A stretch of 64,000 nucleotides of DNA from Ptiloglossa arizonensis (GCF_051014685.1 NW_027479496.1:48787-112786); one strand, 5' to 3'; shown: positions 1 to 12,954, numbered from the stretch's first letter. A program made the numbers and translations. Notes: a model not told the origin generated them from the sequence alone.

Positions 1-442
1 AGCTAAGAAATGGTTGAGAAGACAAAAAATTTTTCGCACTTCTGCTGCTCCAAACGCTTAACCAGAATGGCCTAGGGAAAAAATAGAAATACCGTTGTAA
101 TCGGGCGAGTTTCTACTTTCAGATGCAATAGGAATTTTTGGGTTAGGTCAATCCGTTCGCGAGATATGGAGTTTGAAGACACGAAATGGTTGAGAAGGCT
201 AAATATTTTTCGCAATTCTGCTGCTCCAAACGCTTAACCAGAATGGCCTAAGGGAAAAATACACGTACCGTTGTAATCGGGCGAGTTTCTACTTTCAGAT
301 GCAATAGGAATTTTTGGGTTATTTCAATCCATTCGCGAGCTATGAGAGTTTGCAGACAAGAAATGGTTGAGAAGGCAAGAAATTTTTCGCAATTCTGCTG
401 CTCCAAACGCTTAACCAGAATGGCCTAGGGAAAAAATACACA

Positions 443-459
443 TACCGTTGTAATCGGGC
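443..459 (+). other. CENP-B-box-like motif 1 (representative copy)
   Basis: The motif TACCGTTGTAATCGGGC is at monomer positions 16-32. Against the 17-bp mammalian CENP-B box (YTTCGTTGGAARCGGGA) it agrees at 12 positions. Against the core (NTTCGNNNNANNCGGGN) it agrees at 7 of 9, missing the two Ts before CG. Most monomers carry it or the CCGCTGTAGTCGGG variant. Protein binding is untested, and a 7/9 core match is not rare by chance, so this is a candidate only. Confidence 0.35.
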
Positions 460-507
460 GAGTTTCTACTTTCAGATGCAATAGGAATCTTTGGGTTAGG
501 TCAATCC

Positions 508-524
508 GTTCGCGAGATATGGGA
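508..524 (+). other. CENP-B-box-like motif 2 (representative copy)
   Basis: The motif GTTCGCGAGATATGGGA is at monomer positions 81-97, starting 65 bp after motif 1 on the same strand. It matches 8 of the 9 core CENP-B box positions (TTCG, A and GGG correct; T in place of the C of CGGG). It contains the palindrome TCGCGA. It is present in most monomers and altered in a distinct monomer class. Whether the host has a CENP-B-like protein is not visible here. Confidence 0.4.
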
Positions 525-1224
525 CTTTGAAGCCAAGAAATGGTTGAGAAGGCAAAAAATTTTTCGCAATTCTGCTGCTCCAAACGCTTAGCCAGAATGG
601 CCTAGGGAAAAAATACAAATACCGTTGTAATCGGGCGAGTTTCTACTTTCAGATGCATTAGGAATTTTTGGGTTAGGTCAATCCGTTCGCGAGATATGGG
701 AGTTTGAAGCCAAGAAATGGTAGAGAAGGCAAAAAATTTTTCACAATTCTGCTGCTTCAAACGCTTAACCAGAATGGCCTAGGGAAAAAATACACATACC
801 GTTGTAATGGGGCGAGTTTCTACTTTCAGATGCAATAGGAATTTTTGGGTTAGGTCAATCCGTTCGCGAGATATTGGAGTTTGAAAACAAGAAATGGTTG
901 AGAAGGCAAAAAATTTTTCGCAATTCTGCTGCTCCAAACGTTTAACCAGAATGGCCTAGGGAAAAAATACACGTACCGTTGTAATCGGGCGAGTTTCTAC
1001 TTTCAGATGCAATAGGAATTTTTGGGTTATCTCAATCCGTTCGCGAGATATGGAAGTTTGAAGGCAAGAAATGGTTGGGAAGGCAAAAAATTTTTCGCAA
1101 TTCTGCTGCTCCAAAAGCTTAACCAGAATGGCCTAGGGAAAAAATACACATACCGTTGTAATCGGGCGAGTTTCTACTTTCAGATGCAACAGGAATACTT
1201 GGGTTACGTCAATCCGTTAGCGAG

Positions 1225-3703
1225 ATATGGGACTTTGAAGCCAAGAAATGGTAGAGAAGGGAAAAATTTTTTCGCAATTCTGCTGCTCCAAACGCTTAAC
1301 CAGAATGGCCTAGGGAAAAAATACACATACAGTTGTAATCCGGCGAGTTTCTACTTTCAGATGCAACAGGAATTTTTGGGTTAGGTCAATCCGTTCGCGA
1401 GATATGGGAGTTTGAAGACAAGAAATGGTTGAGAAGGCAAAAAACTTTTCGCAATTCTGCTGCTCCATACGCTTAACCAGAATGTCCTAGGGAAAAAAAT
1501 TCACATACCGTTGTAATCGGGCGAGTTTCTACTTTCAGATGCTATAGGAATTTTTGGGTTAGGTCAATCCGTTCGCTAGATATGGGAGTCTGAAGCCAAG
1601 AAATGGTAGAGAAGACAAAAAATTTTTCACAATGCTGCTGCTCCAAACGCTTAACCAGAATGGCCTAGGGAAAAAATACACATACCCTTGTAATGGGGCG
1701 AGTTTCTACTTTCAGATGCCATAGGAATTTTTGGGTTATGTCAATCCGTTCGCGAGATATGGGAGTTTGAAGCCAAGAAATGGGTGAGAAGGCAAGAAAT
1801 TTTTCGCAATTCTGCTGCTCCAAACGCTTAACCAGAATGGCCTAGTGAAAAAATACACATACCGTTGTAATCGGGTGAGTTTCTACTTTCAGATGACATA
1901 GGAATTTTTGGGTTAGGTCAATCCGTTCGCGAGATATGGGAGTTTGAATACAAGAAATGGTTGAGAAGGCAAAAAACTTTTCGCAATTCTGCTGCTCCAT
2001 ACGCTTAACCAGAATGGCCTAGGGAAAAAAATACACATACCGTTGTAATCGGGCGAGTTTCTACTTTCAGATGCAATAGGAATTTTTGGGTAGGGTCAAT
2101 CCGTTCGCGAGATATGGGAGTTTGAAGGCAACAAATGGTTGAGAAGGCAAAAAACTTTTCGCAATTCTGCTGCTCCAAACGCTTAACCAGAATGGCCTAG
2201 GGTAAAAATACACATACCGTTGTAATCGTGCGAGTTTCTACTTTCACATGCAACAGGAATTTTTGGGTTACGTCAATCCGTTCGCGAGATATGGGAGTTT
2301 GAAGCTTAGAAATGGTTGAGAAGACAACAAATTTTTCGCACTTCTGCTGCTCCAAACGCTTAACCAGAATGGCCTAGTGAAAAAATACACATACCGTTGT
2401 AATCGGGTGAGTTTCTACTTTCAGATGCCATAGGAATTTTTGGGTTAGGTCAATCCGTTCGCGAGATATGGGAGTTTGAAGGCAAGAAATGGTTGAGAAG
2501 GCAAAAAATTTTTCGCTATTCTGCTGCTCCAAACGCTTAACCAGAAAGGCCTAGGGAAAAAATAGAAATACCGTTGTAATCGGGCGAGTTTCTACTTTCA
2601 GATGCAACAGGAATTTTTGGGTTAGGTCAATCCGTTCGCGATACATGGGAGTTTGAAGACAAGAAATGGTTGAGAAGACAAAAAATTTTTCGCTATTCTC
2701 CTGCTCCAAACGCTTAACCAGAATGGCCTAGTGAAAAAATACACATACCGTTGTAATCGGGTGAGTTTCTACTTTCAGATGCCATAGGAATTTTTGGGTT
2801 AGGTCAATCCGTTCGCGAGATATGGGAGTTTGAAGCCAAGAAATGGTTGAGAAGGCAAGAAATTTTTCGCAATTCTGCTGCTCCAAACGCTTAACCAGAA
2901 TGGCCTAGGGTAAAAATACACATACCGTTGTAATCGGGCGAGTTTCTACTTTCAGATGCAATAGGAATTTTTGGGTTAGGTCAATCCGTTCGCGAGATAT
3001 GGGAGTTTGGAGCCAAGAAATGGTAGAGAAGGCAAAAAATTTTTCACAATTCTGCTGCTCCAAACGCTTAACCAGAATGGCCTAGGGAAAAAATACACAT
3101 ACCGTTGTAATCGGGCGAGTTTCTACTTTCAGATGCAATAGGAATTTTTGGGTTAGGTCAATCCGTTCGCGAGATATGGGAGTTTGCAGACAAGAAATGG
3201 TTGAGAAGGCAAAAAATTTTTCGCAATTCTGCTGCTCCAAACGCTTAACCAGAATGGCCTAGGGAAAAAATACAAATACCGTTGTAATCGGGCGAGTTTC
3301 TACTTTCAGATGCAATAGGAATTTTTGGGTTAGGTCAATCCGTTCGCGAGATATGGAGTTTGAAGACACGAAATGGTTGAGAAGGCTAAATATTTTTCGC
3401 AATTCTGCTGCTCCAAACGCTTAACCAGAATGGCCTAAGGGAAAAATACACGTACCGTTGTAATCGGGCGAGTTTCTACTTTCAGATGAAATAGGAATTT
3501 TTGGGTTATTTCAATCCATTCGCGAGCTATGAGAGTTTGCAGACAAGAAATGGTTGAGAAGGCAAGAAATTTTTCGCAATTCTGCTGCTCCAAACGCTTA
3601 ACCAGAATGGCCTAGGGAAAAAATACACATACCGTTGTAATCGGGCGAGTTTCTACTTTCAGATGCAATAGGAATCTTTGGGTTAGGTCAATCCGTTCGC
3701 GAG
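1225..3703 (+). repeat. 14-monomer higher-order block, copy A (2,479 bp)
   Basis: This segment recurs directly downstream at an offset of 2,479 bp (14 x 177 + 1). Matching rare variants fix the register. GACTTTGAAG followed by a GTAGAGAAGGG variant is at 1231 and 3710. The AAATTCACATACC variant has its TCACATACC at 1501 and 3980. GTTCGCTAGATATGGGAGTCTG recurs near 1570 and 4050. AATGCTGCTG recurs near 1632 and 4110. I saw no clear difference between the copies in the parts compared, far closer than adjacent monomers resemble each other, which is the signature of a young higher-order duplication. Confidence 0.9.
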
Positions 3704-6105
3704 ATATGGGACTTTGAAGCCAAGAAATGGTAGAGAAGGGAAAAATTTTTTCGCAATTCTGCTGCTCCAAACGCTTAACCAGAATGGCCTAGGGAAAAAA
3801 TACACATACAGTTGTAATCCGGCGAGTTTCTACTTTCAGATGCAACAGGAATTTTTGGGTTAGGTCAATCCGTTCGCGAGATATGGGAGTTTGAAGACAA
3901 GAAATGGTTGAGAAGGCAAAAAACTTTTCGCAATTCTGCTGCTCCATACGCTTAACCAGAATGTCCTAGGGAAAAAAATTCACATACCGTTGTAATCGGG
4001 CGAGTTTCTACTTTCAGATGCTATAGGAATTTTTGGGTTAGGTCAATCCGTTCGCTAGATATGGGAGTCTGAAGCCAAGAAATGGTAGAGAAGACAAAAA
4101 ATTTTTCACAATGCTGCTGCTCCAAACGCTTAACCAGAATGGCCTAGGGAAAAAATACACATACCCTTGTAATGGGGCGAGTTTCTACTTTCAGATGCCA
4201 TAGGAATTTTTGGGTTATGTCAATCCGTTCGCGAGATATGGGAGTTTGAAGCCAAGAAATGGGTGAGAAGGCAAGAAATTTTTCGCAATTCTGCTGCTCC
4301 AAACGCTTAACCAGAATGGCCTAGTGAAAAAATACACATACCGTTGTAATCGGGTGAGTTTCTACTTTCAGATGACATAGGAATTTTTGGGTTAGGTCAA
4401 TCCGTTCGCGAGATATGGGAGTTTGAATACAAGAAATGGTTGAGAAGGCAAAAAACTTTTCGCAATTCTGCTGCTCCATACGCTTAACCAGAATGGCCTA
4501 GGGAAAAAAATACACATACCGTTGTAATCGGGCGAGTTTCTACTTTCAGATGCAATAGGAATTTTTGGGTAGGGTCAATCCGTTCGCGAGATATGGGAGT
4601 TTGAAGGCAACAAATGGTTGAGAAGGCAAAAAACTTTTCGCAATTCTGCTGCTCCAAACGCTTAACCAGAATGGCCTAGGGTAAAAATACACATACCGTT
4701 GTAATCGTGCGAGTTTCTACTTTCACATGCAACAGGAATTTTTGGGTTACGTCAATCCGTTCGCGAGATATGGGAGTTTGAAGCTTAGAAATGGTTGAGA
4801 AGACAACAAATTTTTCGCACTTCTGCTGCTCCAAACGCTTAACCAGAATGGCCTAGTGAAAAAATACACATACCGTTGTAATCGGGTGAGTTTCTACTTT
4901 CAGATGCCATAGGAATTTTTGGGTTAGGTCAATCCGTTCGCGAGATATGGGAGTTTGAAGGCAAGAAATGGTTGAGAAGGCAAAAAATTTTTCGCTATTC
5001 TGCTGCTCCAAACGCTTAACCAGAAAGGCCTAGGGAAAAAATAGAAATACCGTTGTAATCGGGCGAGTTTCTACTTTCAGATGCAACAGGAATTTTTGGG
5101 TTAGGTCAATCCGTTCGCGATACATGGGAGTTTGAAGACAAGAAATGGTTGAGAAGACAAAAAATTTTTCGCTATTCTCCTGCTCCAAACGCTTAACCAG
5201 AATGGCCTAGTGAAAAAATACACATACCGTTGTAATCGGGTGAGTTTCTACTTTCAGATGCCATAGGAATTTTTGGGTTAGGTCAATCCGTTCGCGAGAT
5301 ATGGGAGTTTGAAGCCAAGAAATGGTTGAGAAGGCAAGAAATTTTTCGCAATTCTGCTGCTCCAAACGCTTAACCAGAATGGCCTAGGGTAAAAATACAC
5401 ATACCGTTGTAATCGGGCGAGTTTCTACTTTCAGATGCAATAGGAATTTTTGGGTTAGGTCAATCCGTTCGCGAGATATGGGAGTTTGGAGCCAAGAAAT
5501 GGTAGAGAAGGCAAAAAATTTTTCACAATTCTGCTGCTCCAAACGCTTAACCAGAATGGCCTAGGGAAAAAATACACATACCGTTGTAATCGGGCGAGTT
5601 TCTACTTTCAGATGCAATAGGAATTTTTGGGTTAGGTCAATCCGTTCGCGAGATATGGGAGTTTGCAGACAAGAAATGGTTGAGAAGGCAAAAAATTTTT
5701 CGCAATTCTGCTGCTCCAAACGCTTAACCAGAATGGCCTAGGGAAAAAATACAAATACCGTTGTAATCGGGCGAGTTTCTACTTTCAGATGCAATAGGAA
5801 TTTTTGGGTTAGGTCAATCCGTTCGCGAGATATGGAGTTTGAAGACACGAAATGGTTGAGAAGGCTAAATATTTTTCGCAATTCTGCTGCTCCAAACGCT
5901 TAACCAGAATGGCCTAAGGGAAAAATACACGTACCGTTGTAATCGGGCGAGTTTCTACTTTCAGATGAAATAGGAATTTTTGGGTTATTTCAATCCATTC
6001 GCGAGCTATGAGAGTTTGCAGACAAGAAATGGTTGAGAAGGCAAGAAATTTTTCGCAATTCTGCTGCTCCAAACGCTTAACCAGAATGGCCTAGGGAAAA
6101 AATAC
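3704..6105 (+). repeat. 14-monomer higher-order block, copy B
   Basis: This is the second tandem copy of the 1225-3703 block, followed for about 13.5 monomers. It ends within a monomer near 6,105-6,120, where the sequence switches from TAATCGGG to TAATGGGG and continues as a copy of the 794-1320 segment. At its left end the first monomer is chimeric: the bases upstream of about 3,705 match 110-540 at an offset of 3,187 bp (18 monomers), and the bases downstream match 1231 onward at 2,479 bp. Such within-monomer switches are expected from unequal crossing-over or conversion. Confidence 0.88.
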
Positions 6106-6632
6106 ACATACCGTTGTAATGGGGCGAGTTTCTACTTTCAGATGCAATAGGAATTTTTGGGTTAGGTCAATCCGTTCGCGAGATATTGGAGTTTGAAAAC
6201 AAGAAATGGTTGAGAAGGCAAAAAATTTTTCGCAATTCTGCTGCTCCAAACGTTTAACCAGAATGGCCTAGGGAAAAAATACACGTACCGTTGTAATCGG
6301 GCGAGTTTCTACTTTCAGATGCAATAGGGATTTTTGGGTTATCTCAATCCGTTCGCGAGATATGGAAGTTTGAAGGCAAGAAATGGTTGGGAAGGCAAAA
6401 AATTTTTCGCAATTCTGCTGCTCCAAAAGCTTAACCAGAATGGCCTAGGGAAAAAATACACATACCGTTGTAATCGGGCGAGTTTCTACTTTCAGATGCA
6501 ACAGGAATACTTGGGTTACGTCAATCCGTTAGCGAGATATGGGACTTTGAAGCCAAGAAATGGTAGAGAAGGGAAAAATTTTTTCGCAATTCTGCTGCTC
6601 CAAACGCTTAACCAGAATGGCCTAGGGAAAAA
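6106..6632 (+). repeat. Three-monomer copy of 794-1320
   Basis: From about 6,113 (GTTGTAATGGGG) to about 6,632 this segment matches 801-1,320 at an offset of 5,312 bp (30 x 177 + 2). Shared rare variants include GATATTGGAGTTTGAAAAC, AAACGTTTAACC, GGTTGGGAAGG, CCAAAAGCTTAACC and CCGTTAGCGAG. The match stops where copy one reads TACACATAC and this copy reads CAGAAATAC. Together with the two preceding blocks it shows that the left 6.6 kb was assembled by successive exchanges out of register. Confidence 0.85.
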
Positions 6633-7862
6633 ACAGAAATACCGTTGTAATCGGGCGGGTTTCTACTTTCAGATGCAATAGGAATTTTTGGGTTAGGTCA
6701 ATCCGTTCGCGAGATATCGGAGTTTGGAGCCAAGAAATGGTAGAGAAGGCAAAAAATTTTTCGCAATTCTGCTGCTCCAAACGCTGAACCAGAATGGCCT
6801 AGGGAAAAAATACACATACCGTTGTAATCGGGCGAGTTTCTACTTTCAGATGCAACAGGAATTTTTGGGTTACGTCAATCCGTTCGCGAGATATGGGAGT
6901 TTGAAGCTAAGGAATGGTTGAGAAGACAACAAATTTTTCGCACTTCTGCTGCTCCAAACGCTTAACCAGAATGTCCTAGGGAAAAAATACACATACCGTT
7001 GTAATGGGGCGAGTTTCTACTTTCAGATGCAATAGGAATTTTTGGGTTAGGTCAATCCGTTCGCGAGATATGGAGTTTGAAGACACGAAATGGTTGAGAA
7101 GGCTAAATATTTTTCGCAATTCTCCTGCTCCAAACGCTTAACCAGAATGGCCTAGGGAAAAAATACACATACCGTTGTAGTCGGGCGAGTTTCTACTTTC
7201 AGATGCAATATGAATTTTTGGGTTAGGTCAATCCGTTCGAGAGATATGGAAGTTTGAAGGCAAGAAATGGTTGAGAAGGCAAAAAATTTTTCGCAATTCT
7301 GCTGCTCCAAACGCTTAACCAGAATGGCCTAGGGAAAAAATAAACATACCGTTGTAATCGGGCGAGTTTCTACTTTCAGATGCAACAGGAATTCTTGGGT
7401 TACGTCAATCCGTTAGCGAGATATGGGACTTTGAAGCCAAGAAATGGTAGAGAAGGGAAAAAATTTTTCGCAATTCTGCTGCTCCAAACGCTTAACCAGA
7501 ATGGCCTAGGGAAAAAACAGAAATACCGTTGTAATCGGGCGAGTTTCTACTTTCAGATGCAATAGGAATTTTTGGGTTAGGTCAATCCGTTCGCGAGATA
7601 TCGGAGTTTGAAGCCAAGAAATGGTAGAGAAGGCAAAAAATTTTTCACAATTCTGCTGCTCCAAACGCTTAACCAGAATGGCCTAGGGAAAAAATACACA
7701 TACCGTTGTAATCGGGCGAGTTTCTACTTTCAGATGCAATAGGAATTTTTGGGTTATGTCAATCCGTTCGCGAGATATGGGACTTTGAAGCCAAGAAATG
7801 GTTGAGAAGGCAAAAAATATTTCGCAATTCTGCAGCTCCAAACGCTTAACCAGAATGGCCTA

Positions 7863-8039
7863 GGGAAAAAATAGAAATACCGTTGTAATCGGGCGAGTTT
7901 CTACTTTCAGATGCAATAGGAATTTTTGGGTTAGGTCAATCCGTTCGCGAGATATGGGAGTTTGAAGCCAAGAAATGGTTGAGAAGGCAAAAAATTTTTC
8001 GCAATTCTGCTGCTCCAAACGCTTAACCAGACTGGCCTA
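7863..8039 (+). repeat. Representative satellite monomer (177 bp)
   Basis: This unit differs from my by-eye consensus at only three positions (12, 14 and 170), so it serves as a reference for monomer numbering. Landmarks in order are: A-run at 4-9; first CENP-B-box-like motif at 16-32; constant segment GAGTTTCTACTTTCA at 34-48; T-run at 61-65; second CENP-B-box-like motif at 81-97, with the palindrome TCGCGA at 83-88; GAAATGGTTGAG around 110-121; A6T5 tract at 127-137; constant CTGCTGCTCC around 145-154; and CCTAGG spanning the junction to the next unit. The starting phase is arbitrary because the array is continuous. Confidence 0.95.
7989..7999. other. A6T5 tract of the monomer (representative)
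   Basis: AAAAAATTTTT lies at monomer positions 127-137 and is flanked by other A/T runs at 4-9 and 59-65 of the unit. A-tracts of this kind bend DNA or resist nucleosome wrapping. It is one of the more variable parts of the unit (ACAACAAATTT, GTGAACAATTT, CATACAATTT, AAATAATTATT), and several block junctions fall in or near it. Confidence 0.5.
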
Positions 8040-8041
8040 GG
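8036..8041. other. CCTAGG palindrome at the monomer boundary (representative)
   Basis: This six-base palindrome (an AvrII recognition sequence) occurs in the consensus once per 177 bp. It is lost in variant classes such as CCTCGG, CCTGGG, CCTAGTG, CCTAAGG, CCTACGG and CCTAGAG. The CTA here is the complement of the TAG that closes the longest reverse reading frame, so the same substitutions that destroy the site open that frame. Confidence 0.6.
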
Positions 8042-9300
8042 GAAAAATACACATACCGTTGTAATCGGGCGAGTTTCTACTTTCAGACGCAATAGGAATT
8101 TTCGGGTTAGGTCAATCCGTTCGCGAGATATGGGAGTTTGAAGCTAAGAAATGGTTGAGAAGACAAAAAATTTTTCGCACATCTGCTGCTCCAAACGCTT
8201 AACCAGAATGGCCTAGGGAAAAAATAGAAACACCGTTGTAATCGGGCGAGTTTCTACTTTCACATGCAACAGGAATTTTTGGGTTACGTCAATCCGTTCG
8301 CGAGATATGGGAGTTTGAAGCTAAGAAATGGTTGAGAAGACAACAAATTTTTCGCACTTCTGCTGCTCCATACGCTTAACCAGAATGGCCTAGTGAAAAA
8401 ATACACATACCGTTGTAATCGGGTGAGTTTCTACTTTCAGATGCCATAGGAATTTTTGGGTTAGGTCAATCCGTTCGCGAGATATGGGAGTTTGAAGGCA
8501 AGAAATGGTTGAGAAGGCAAAAAATTTTTCGCTATTCTGCTGCTCCAAACGCTTAACCAGAATGGCCTAGGGAAAAAATAGAAATACCGTTGTAATCTGG
8601 CGAGTTTCTACTTTCAGATGCAACAGGAATTTTTGGGTTAGGTCAATCCGTTCGCGAGATATGGGAATTTGAAGACAAGAAATGGTTGAGAAGGCAAAAA
8701 ACTTTTCGCAATTCTGCTGCTCCATACGCTTAACCAGAATGGCCTAGGGAAAAAAATACACATACCGTTGTAATCGGGCGAGTTTCTACTTTCAGATGCA
8801 ATAGGAATTTTCGGGTTAGGTCAATCCGTTCGCGAGATATGGGAGTTTGAAGCTAAGAAATGGTTGAGAAGACAAAAAATTTTTCGCACTTCTGCTGCTC
8901 CAAACGCTTAACCAGAATGGCCTAGGGAAAAAATAGAAATACCGTTGTAATCGGGCGAGTTTCTACTTTCACATGCAACAGGAATTTTTGGGTTACGTCA
9001 ATCCGTTCGCGAGATATGGGAGTTTGAAGCTAAGAAATGGTTGAGAAGACAACAAATTTTTCGCACTTCTGCTGCTCCAAACGCTTAACCAGAATGGCCT
9101 AGTGAAAAAATAGAAATACCGTTGTAATCGGGCGAGTTTCTACTTTCAGATGCAACAGGAATTTTTGGGTTAGGTCAATCCGTTCGCGAGATATGGGAGT
9201 TTGAAGGCAAGAAATGGTTGAGAAGGCAAAAAATTTTTCGCTACTCTGCTGCTCCAAACGCTTAACCAGAATGGCCTAGGGAAAAAATAGAAATACCGTT

Positions 9301-9780
9301 GTAATCGGGCGAGTTTCTACTTTCACATGCAATAGGAATTTTTGGGTTAGGTCAATCCGTTCGCGAGATATGGGAGTTTGAAGCCAAGAAATGGGTGAGA
9401 AGGCAAGACATTTTTTGCAATTCTGCTGCTCCAAACGCATAACCAGAATGGCCTAGGAAAAAAAAGAAATCCCGTTGTAATGGGGCGAGTTTCTACTTTC
9501 AGATGAAACAGGAATTTTTGGGATAGGTCAATCCGTTCGCGAGATATGGGAGTTTGAAGGCAAGAAATGGTTGAGAAGGCAAGAAATTTTTCGCAATTCT
9601 GCTGCTCCAAACGCTTAACCAGAATGGCCTAGGGAAAAAATACACATACCGTTGTAATCCGGCGAGTTTCTACTTTCAGATGCAACAGGAATTTTTGGGT
9701 TAGGTCAATCCGTTCGCGAGATATGGGAGTTTGAAGACAAGAAATGGTTGAGAAGGCAAAAAACTTTTCGCAATTCTGCT
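9301..9780 (+). repeat. Segment duplicated at 11,247-11,725
   Basis: This stretch recurs at an offset of 1,946 bp (11 x 177 - 1). Diagnostic shared variants are AAGACATTTTTTGCAATTC, AAACGCATAACC, and GAAATCCCGTTGTAATGGGG (CCCG at 9,471 and 11,417). A third, shorter relative with CCCG at 10,001 carries AAACGCACAACC instead, so the class has spread to three places in about 2 kb. Confidence 0.8.
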
Positions 9781-11829
9781 GCTCCATACGCTTAATCAGA
9801 ATGGCCTAGGGTAAAAATACACATACCGTTGTAATCGTGCGAGTTTCTACTTTCACATGCAATAGGAATTTTTGGGTTAGGTCAATCCGTTCGCGAGATA
9901 TGGGAGTTTGAAGCCAAGAAATGGGTGAGAAGGCAAGACATTTTTTGCAATTCTTCTGCTCCAAACGCACAACCAGAATGGCCTAGGAAAAAAAAGAAAT
10001 CCCGTTGTAATGGGGCGAGTTTCTACTTTCAGATGAAACAGGAATTTTTGGGTTAGGTCAATCCGTTCGCGAGATATGGGAGTTTGAAGCTAAGAAATGG
10101 TTGAGAAGACAACAAATTTTTCGCACTTCTGCTGCTCCAAACGCTTAACCAGAATGGCCTAGTGAAAAAATACACAAACCGTTGTAATCGGGTGAGTTTC
10201 TACTTTCAGATGCCATAGGAATTTTTGGGTTAGGTCAATCCGTTCGCGAGATATGGGAGTTTGAAGGCAAGAAATGGTTGAGAAGCCAAAAATTTTTCGC
10301 TATTCTGCTGCTCCAAACGCTTAACCAGAATGGCCTAGGGAAAAAATAGAAATACCGTTGTAATCGGGCGAGTTTCTACTTTCAGATGCAACAGGAATTT
10401 TTGGGTTAGGTCAATCCGTTCGCGAGATATGGGAATTTGAAGACAAGAAATGGTTGAGAAGGCAAAAAACTTTTCGCAACTCTGCTGCTCCATACGCTTA
10501 ACCAGAAATGCCTAGGGAAAAAAATACACGTACCGTTGTAATCGGGCGAGTTTCTACTTTCAGATGCCATAGGAATTTTTGGGTTATGCCAATCCGTTCG
10601 CGAGATATGGGATTTTGAAGCCAAGAAATGGGTGAGAAGGCAAGAAATCTTTCGTAATTCTGCTGCTCCAAACGCTTAACCAGAATGGCCTAGTGAAAAA
10701 ATACACATACCGTTGTAATCGGGTGAGTTTCTACTTTCAGATGACATAGGAATTTTTAGGTTAGGTCAATCCGTTCGCGAGATATGGGAGTTTGAAGGCA
10801 AGAAATGGTTGAGAAGGCAAAAAATTTTTCGCTATTCTGCTGCTCCAAACGCTTAACCAGAATGGCCTGGGGTAAAAATACACATACCGTTGTAATCGTG
10901 CGAGTTTCTACTTTCACATGCAATAGGAATTTTTGGGTTAGGTCAATCCGTTCGCGAGATATGGGAGTTTGAAGGCAAGAAATGGTTGAGAAGGCAAAAA
11001 ATTTTTCGCTATTCTGCTGCTCCAAACGCTTAACCAGAATGGCCTAGGGAAAAAATAGAAATACCGTTGTAATCGGGCGAGTTTCTACTTTCAGATGCAA
11101 CAGGAATTTTTGGGTTAGGTCAATCCGTTCGCGAGATATGGGAATTTGAAGACAAGAAATGGTTGAGAAGGCAAAAAACTTTTCGCAATTCTGCTGCTCC
11201 ATACGCTTAACCAGAATGGCCTAGGGAAAAAAATACACATACCGTTGTAATCGTGCGAGTTTCTACTTTCACATGCAATAGGAATTTTTGGGTTAGGTCA
11301 ATCCGTTCGCGAGATATGGGAGTTTGAAGCCAAGAAATGGGTGAGAAGGCAAGACATTTTTTGCAATTCTGCTGCTCCAAACGCATAACCAGAATGGCCT
11401 AGGAAAAAAAAGAAATCCCGTTGTAATGGGGCGAGTTTCTACTTTCAGATGAAACAGGAATTTTTGGGTTAGGTCAATCCGTTCGCGAGATATGGGAGTT
11501 TGAAGGCAAGAAATGGTTGAGAAGGCAAGAAATTTTTCGCAATTCTGCTGCTCCAAACGCTTAACCAGAATGGCCTAGGGAAAAAATACACATACCGTTG
11601 TAATCCGGCGAGTTTCTACTTTCAGATGCAACAGGAATTTTTGGGTTAGGTCAATCCGTTCGCGAGATATGGGAGTTTGAAGACAAGAAATGGTTGAGAA
11701 GGCAAAAAACTTTTCGCAATTCTGCTGCTCCATACGCTTAACCAGAATGTCCTAGGGAAAAAAATACACATACCGTTGTAATCGGGCGAGTTTCTACTTT
11801 CAGATGCTATAGGAATTTTTGGGTTAGGT

Positions 11830-12930
11830 CAATCCGTTCGCGAGATATGGGAGTTTGAAGGCAAGAAATGGTTGAGAAGGCAAAAAACTTTTCGCAATTC
11901 TGCTGCTCCAAACGCTTAACCAGAATGGCCTAGGGTAAAAATACACATACCGTTGTAATCGTGCGAGTTTCTACTTTCACATGCAACAGGAATTTTTGGG
12001 TTACGTCAATCCGTTCGCGAGATATGGGAGTTTGAAGCTTAGAAATGGTTGAGAAGACAACAAATTTTTCGCACTTCTGCTGCTCCAAACGCTTAACCAG
12101 AATGGCCTAGTGAAAAAATACACATACCGTTGTAATCGGGTGAGTTTCTACTTTCAGATGCCATAGGAATTTTTGGGTTAGGTCAATCCGTTCGCGAGAT
12201 ATGGGAGTTTGAAGGCAAGAAATGGTTGAGAAGGCAAAAAATTTTACGCTATTCTGCTGCTCCAAACGCTTAACCAGAAAGGCCTAGGGAAAAAATAGAA
12301 ATACCGTTGTAATCGGGCGAGTTTCTACTTTCAGATGCAATAGGAATTTTTGGGTTAGGTCAATCCGTTCGCGAGACATGGGAGTTTGAAGACAAGAAAT
12401 GGTTGAGAAGACAAAAAATTTTTCGCTATTCTCCTGCTCCAAACGCTTAACCAGAATGGCCTAGTGAAAAAATACACATACCGTTGTAATCGGGTGAGTT
12501 TCTACTTTCAGATGCCATAGGAATTTTTGGGTTAGGTCAATCCGTTCGCGAGATATGGGAGTTTGAAGCCAAGAAATGGTTGAGAAGGCAAGAAATTTTT
12601 CGCAATTCTGCTGCTCCAAACGCTTAACCAGAATGGCCTAGGGAAAAAATACACATACCGTTGTAATCGGGCGAGTTTCTACTTTCAGATGCAATAGGAA
12701 TTTTTGGGTTAGGTCAATCCGTTCGCGAGATATGGGAGTTTGGAGCCAAGAAATGGTAGAGAAGGCAAAAAATTTTTCACAATTCTGCTGCTCCAAACGC
12801 TTAACCAGAATGGCCTAGGGAAAAAATACACATACCGTTGTAATCGGGCGAGTTTCTACTTTCAGATGCAATAGGAATTTTTGGGTTAGGTCAATCCGTT
12901 CGCGAGATATGGGAGTTTGCAGACAAGAAA
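11830..12930 (+). repeat. Partial third copy of the domain I 14-mer block
   Basis: About six monomers match 2,100-3,197 (and therefore 4,580-5,676) at an offset of 9,733 bp (55 x 177 - 2). Shared markers include GTGCGAG with CACATGCAACAGG (2,228 and 11,961), GAAGCTTAGAAATGG, CCAGAAAGGCC, the TATTCTCCTGCTCC monomer, and TTTGGAGCCAAGAAATGGTAGAG. Small differences, such as ATTTTACGC for ATTTTTCGC near 12,240, suggest it is older or less homogenised than copies A and B. Confidence 0.8.
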
Positions 12931-12954
12931 TGGTTGAGAAGGAAAAAAACTTTT

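Noticed and set aside
1022..1384. 120-codon plus-strand open frame (and relatives at 6,334-6,681, 6,724-6,921 and 7,380-7,565)
   Set aside because: It is a translation of two satellite monomers whose three consensus stops (CAATAG, GGTTAG, GGTTGA) happen to be altered. The repeat at 6,334 is explained by the 5,312-bp-offset duplication.
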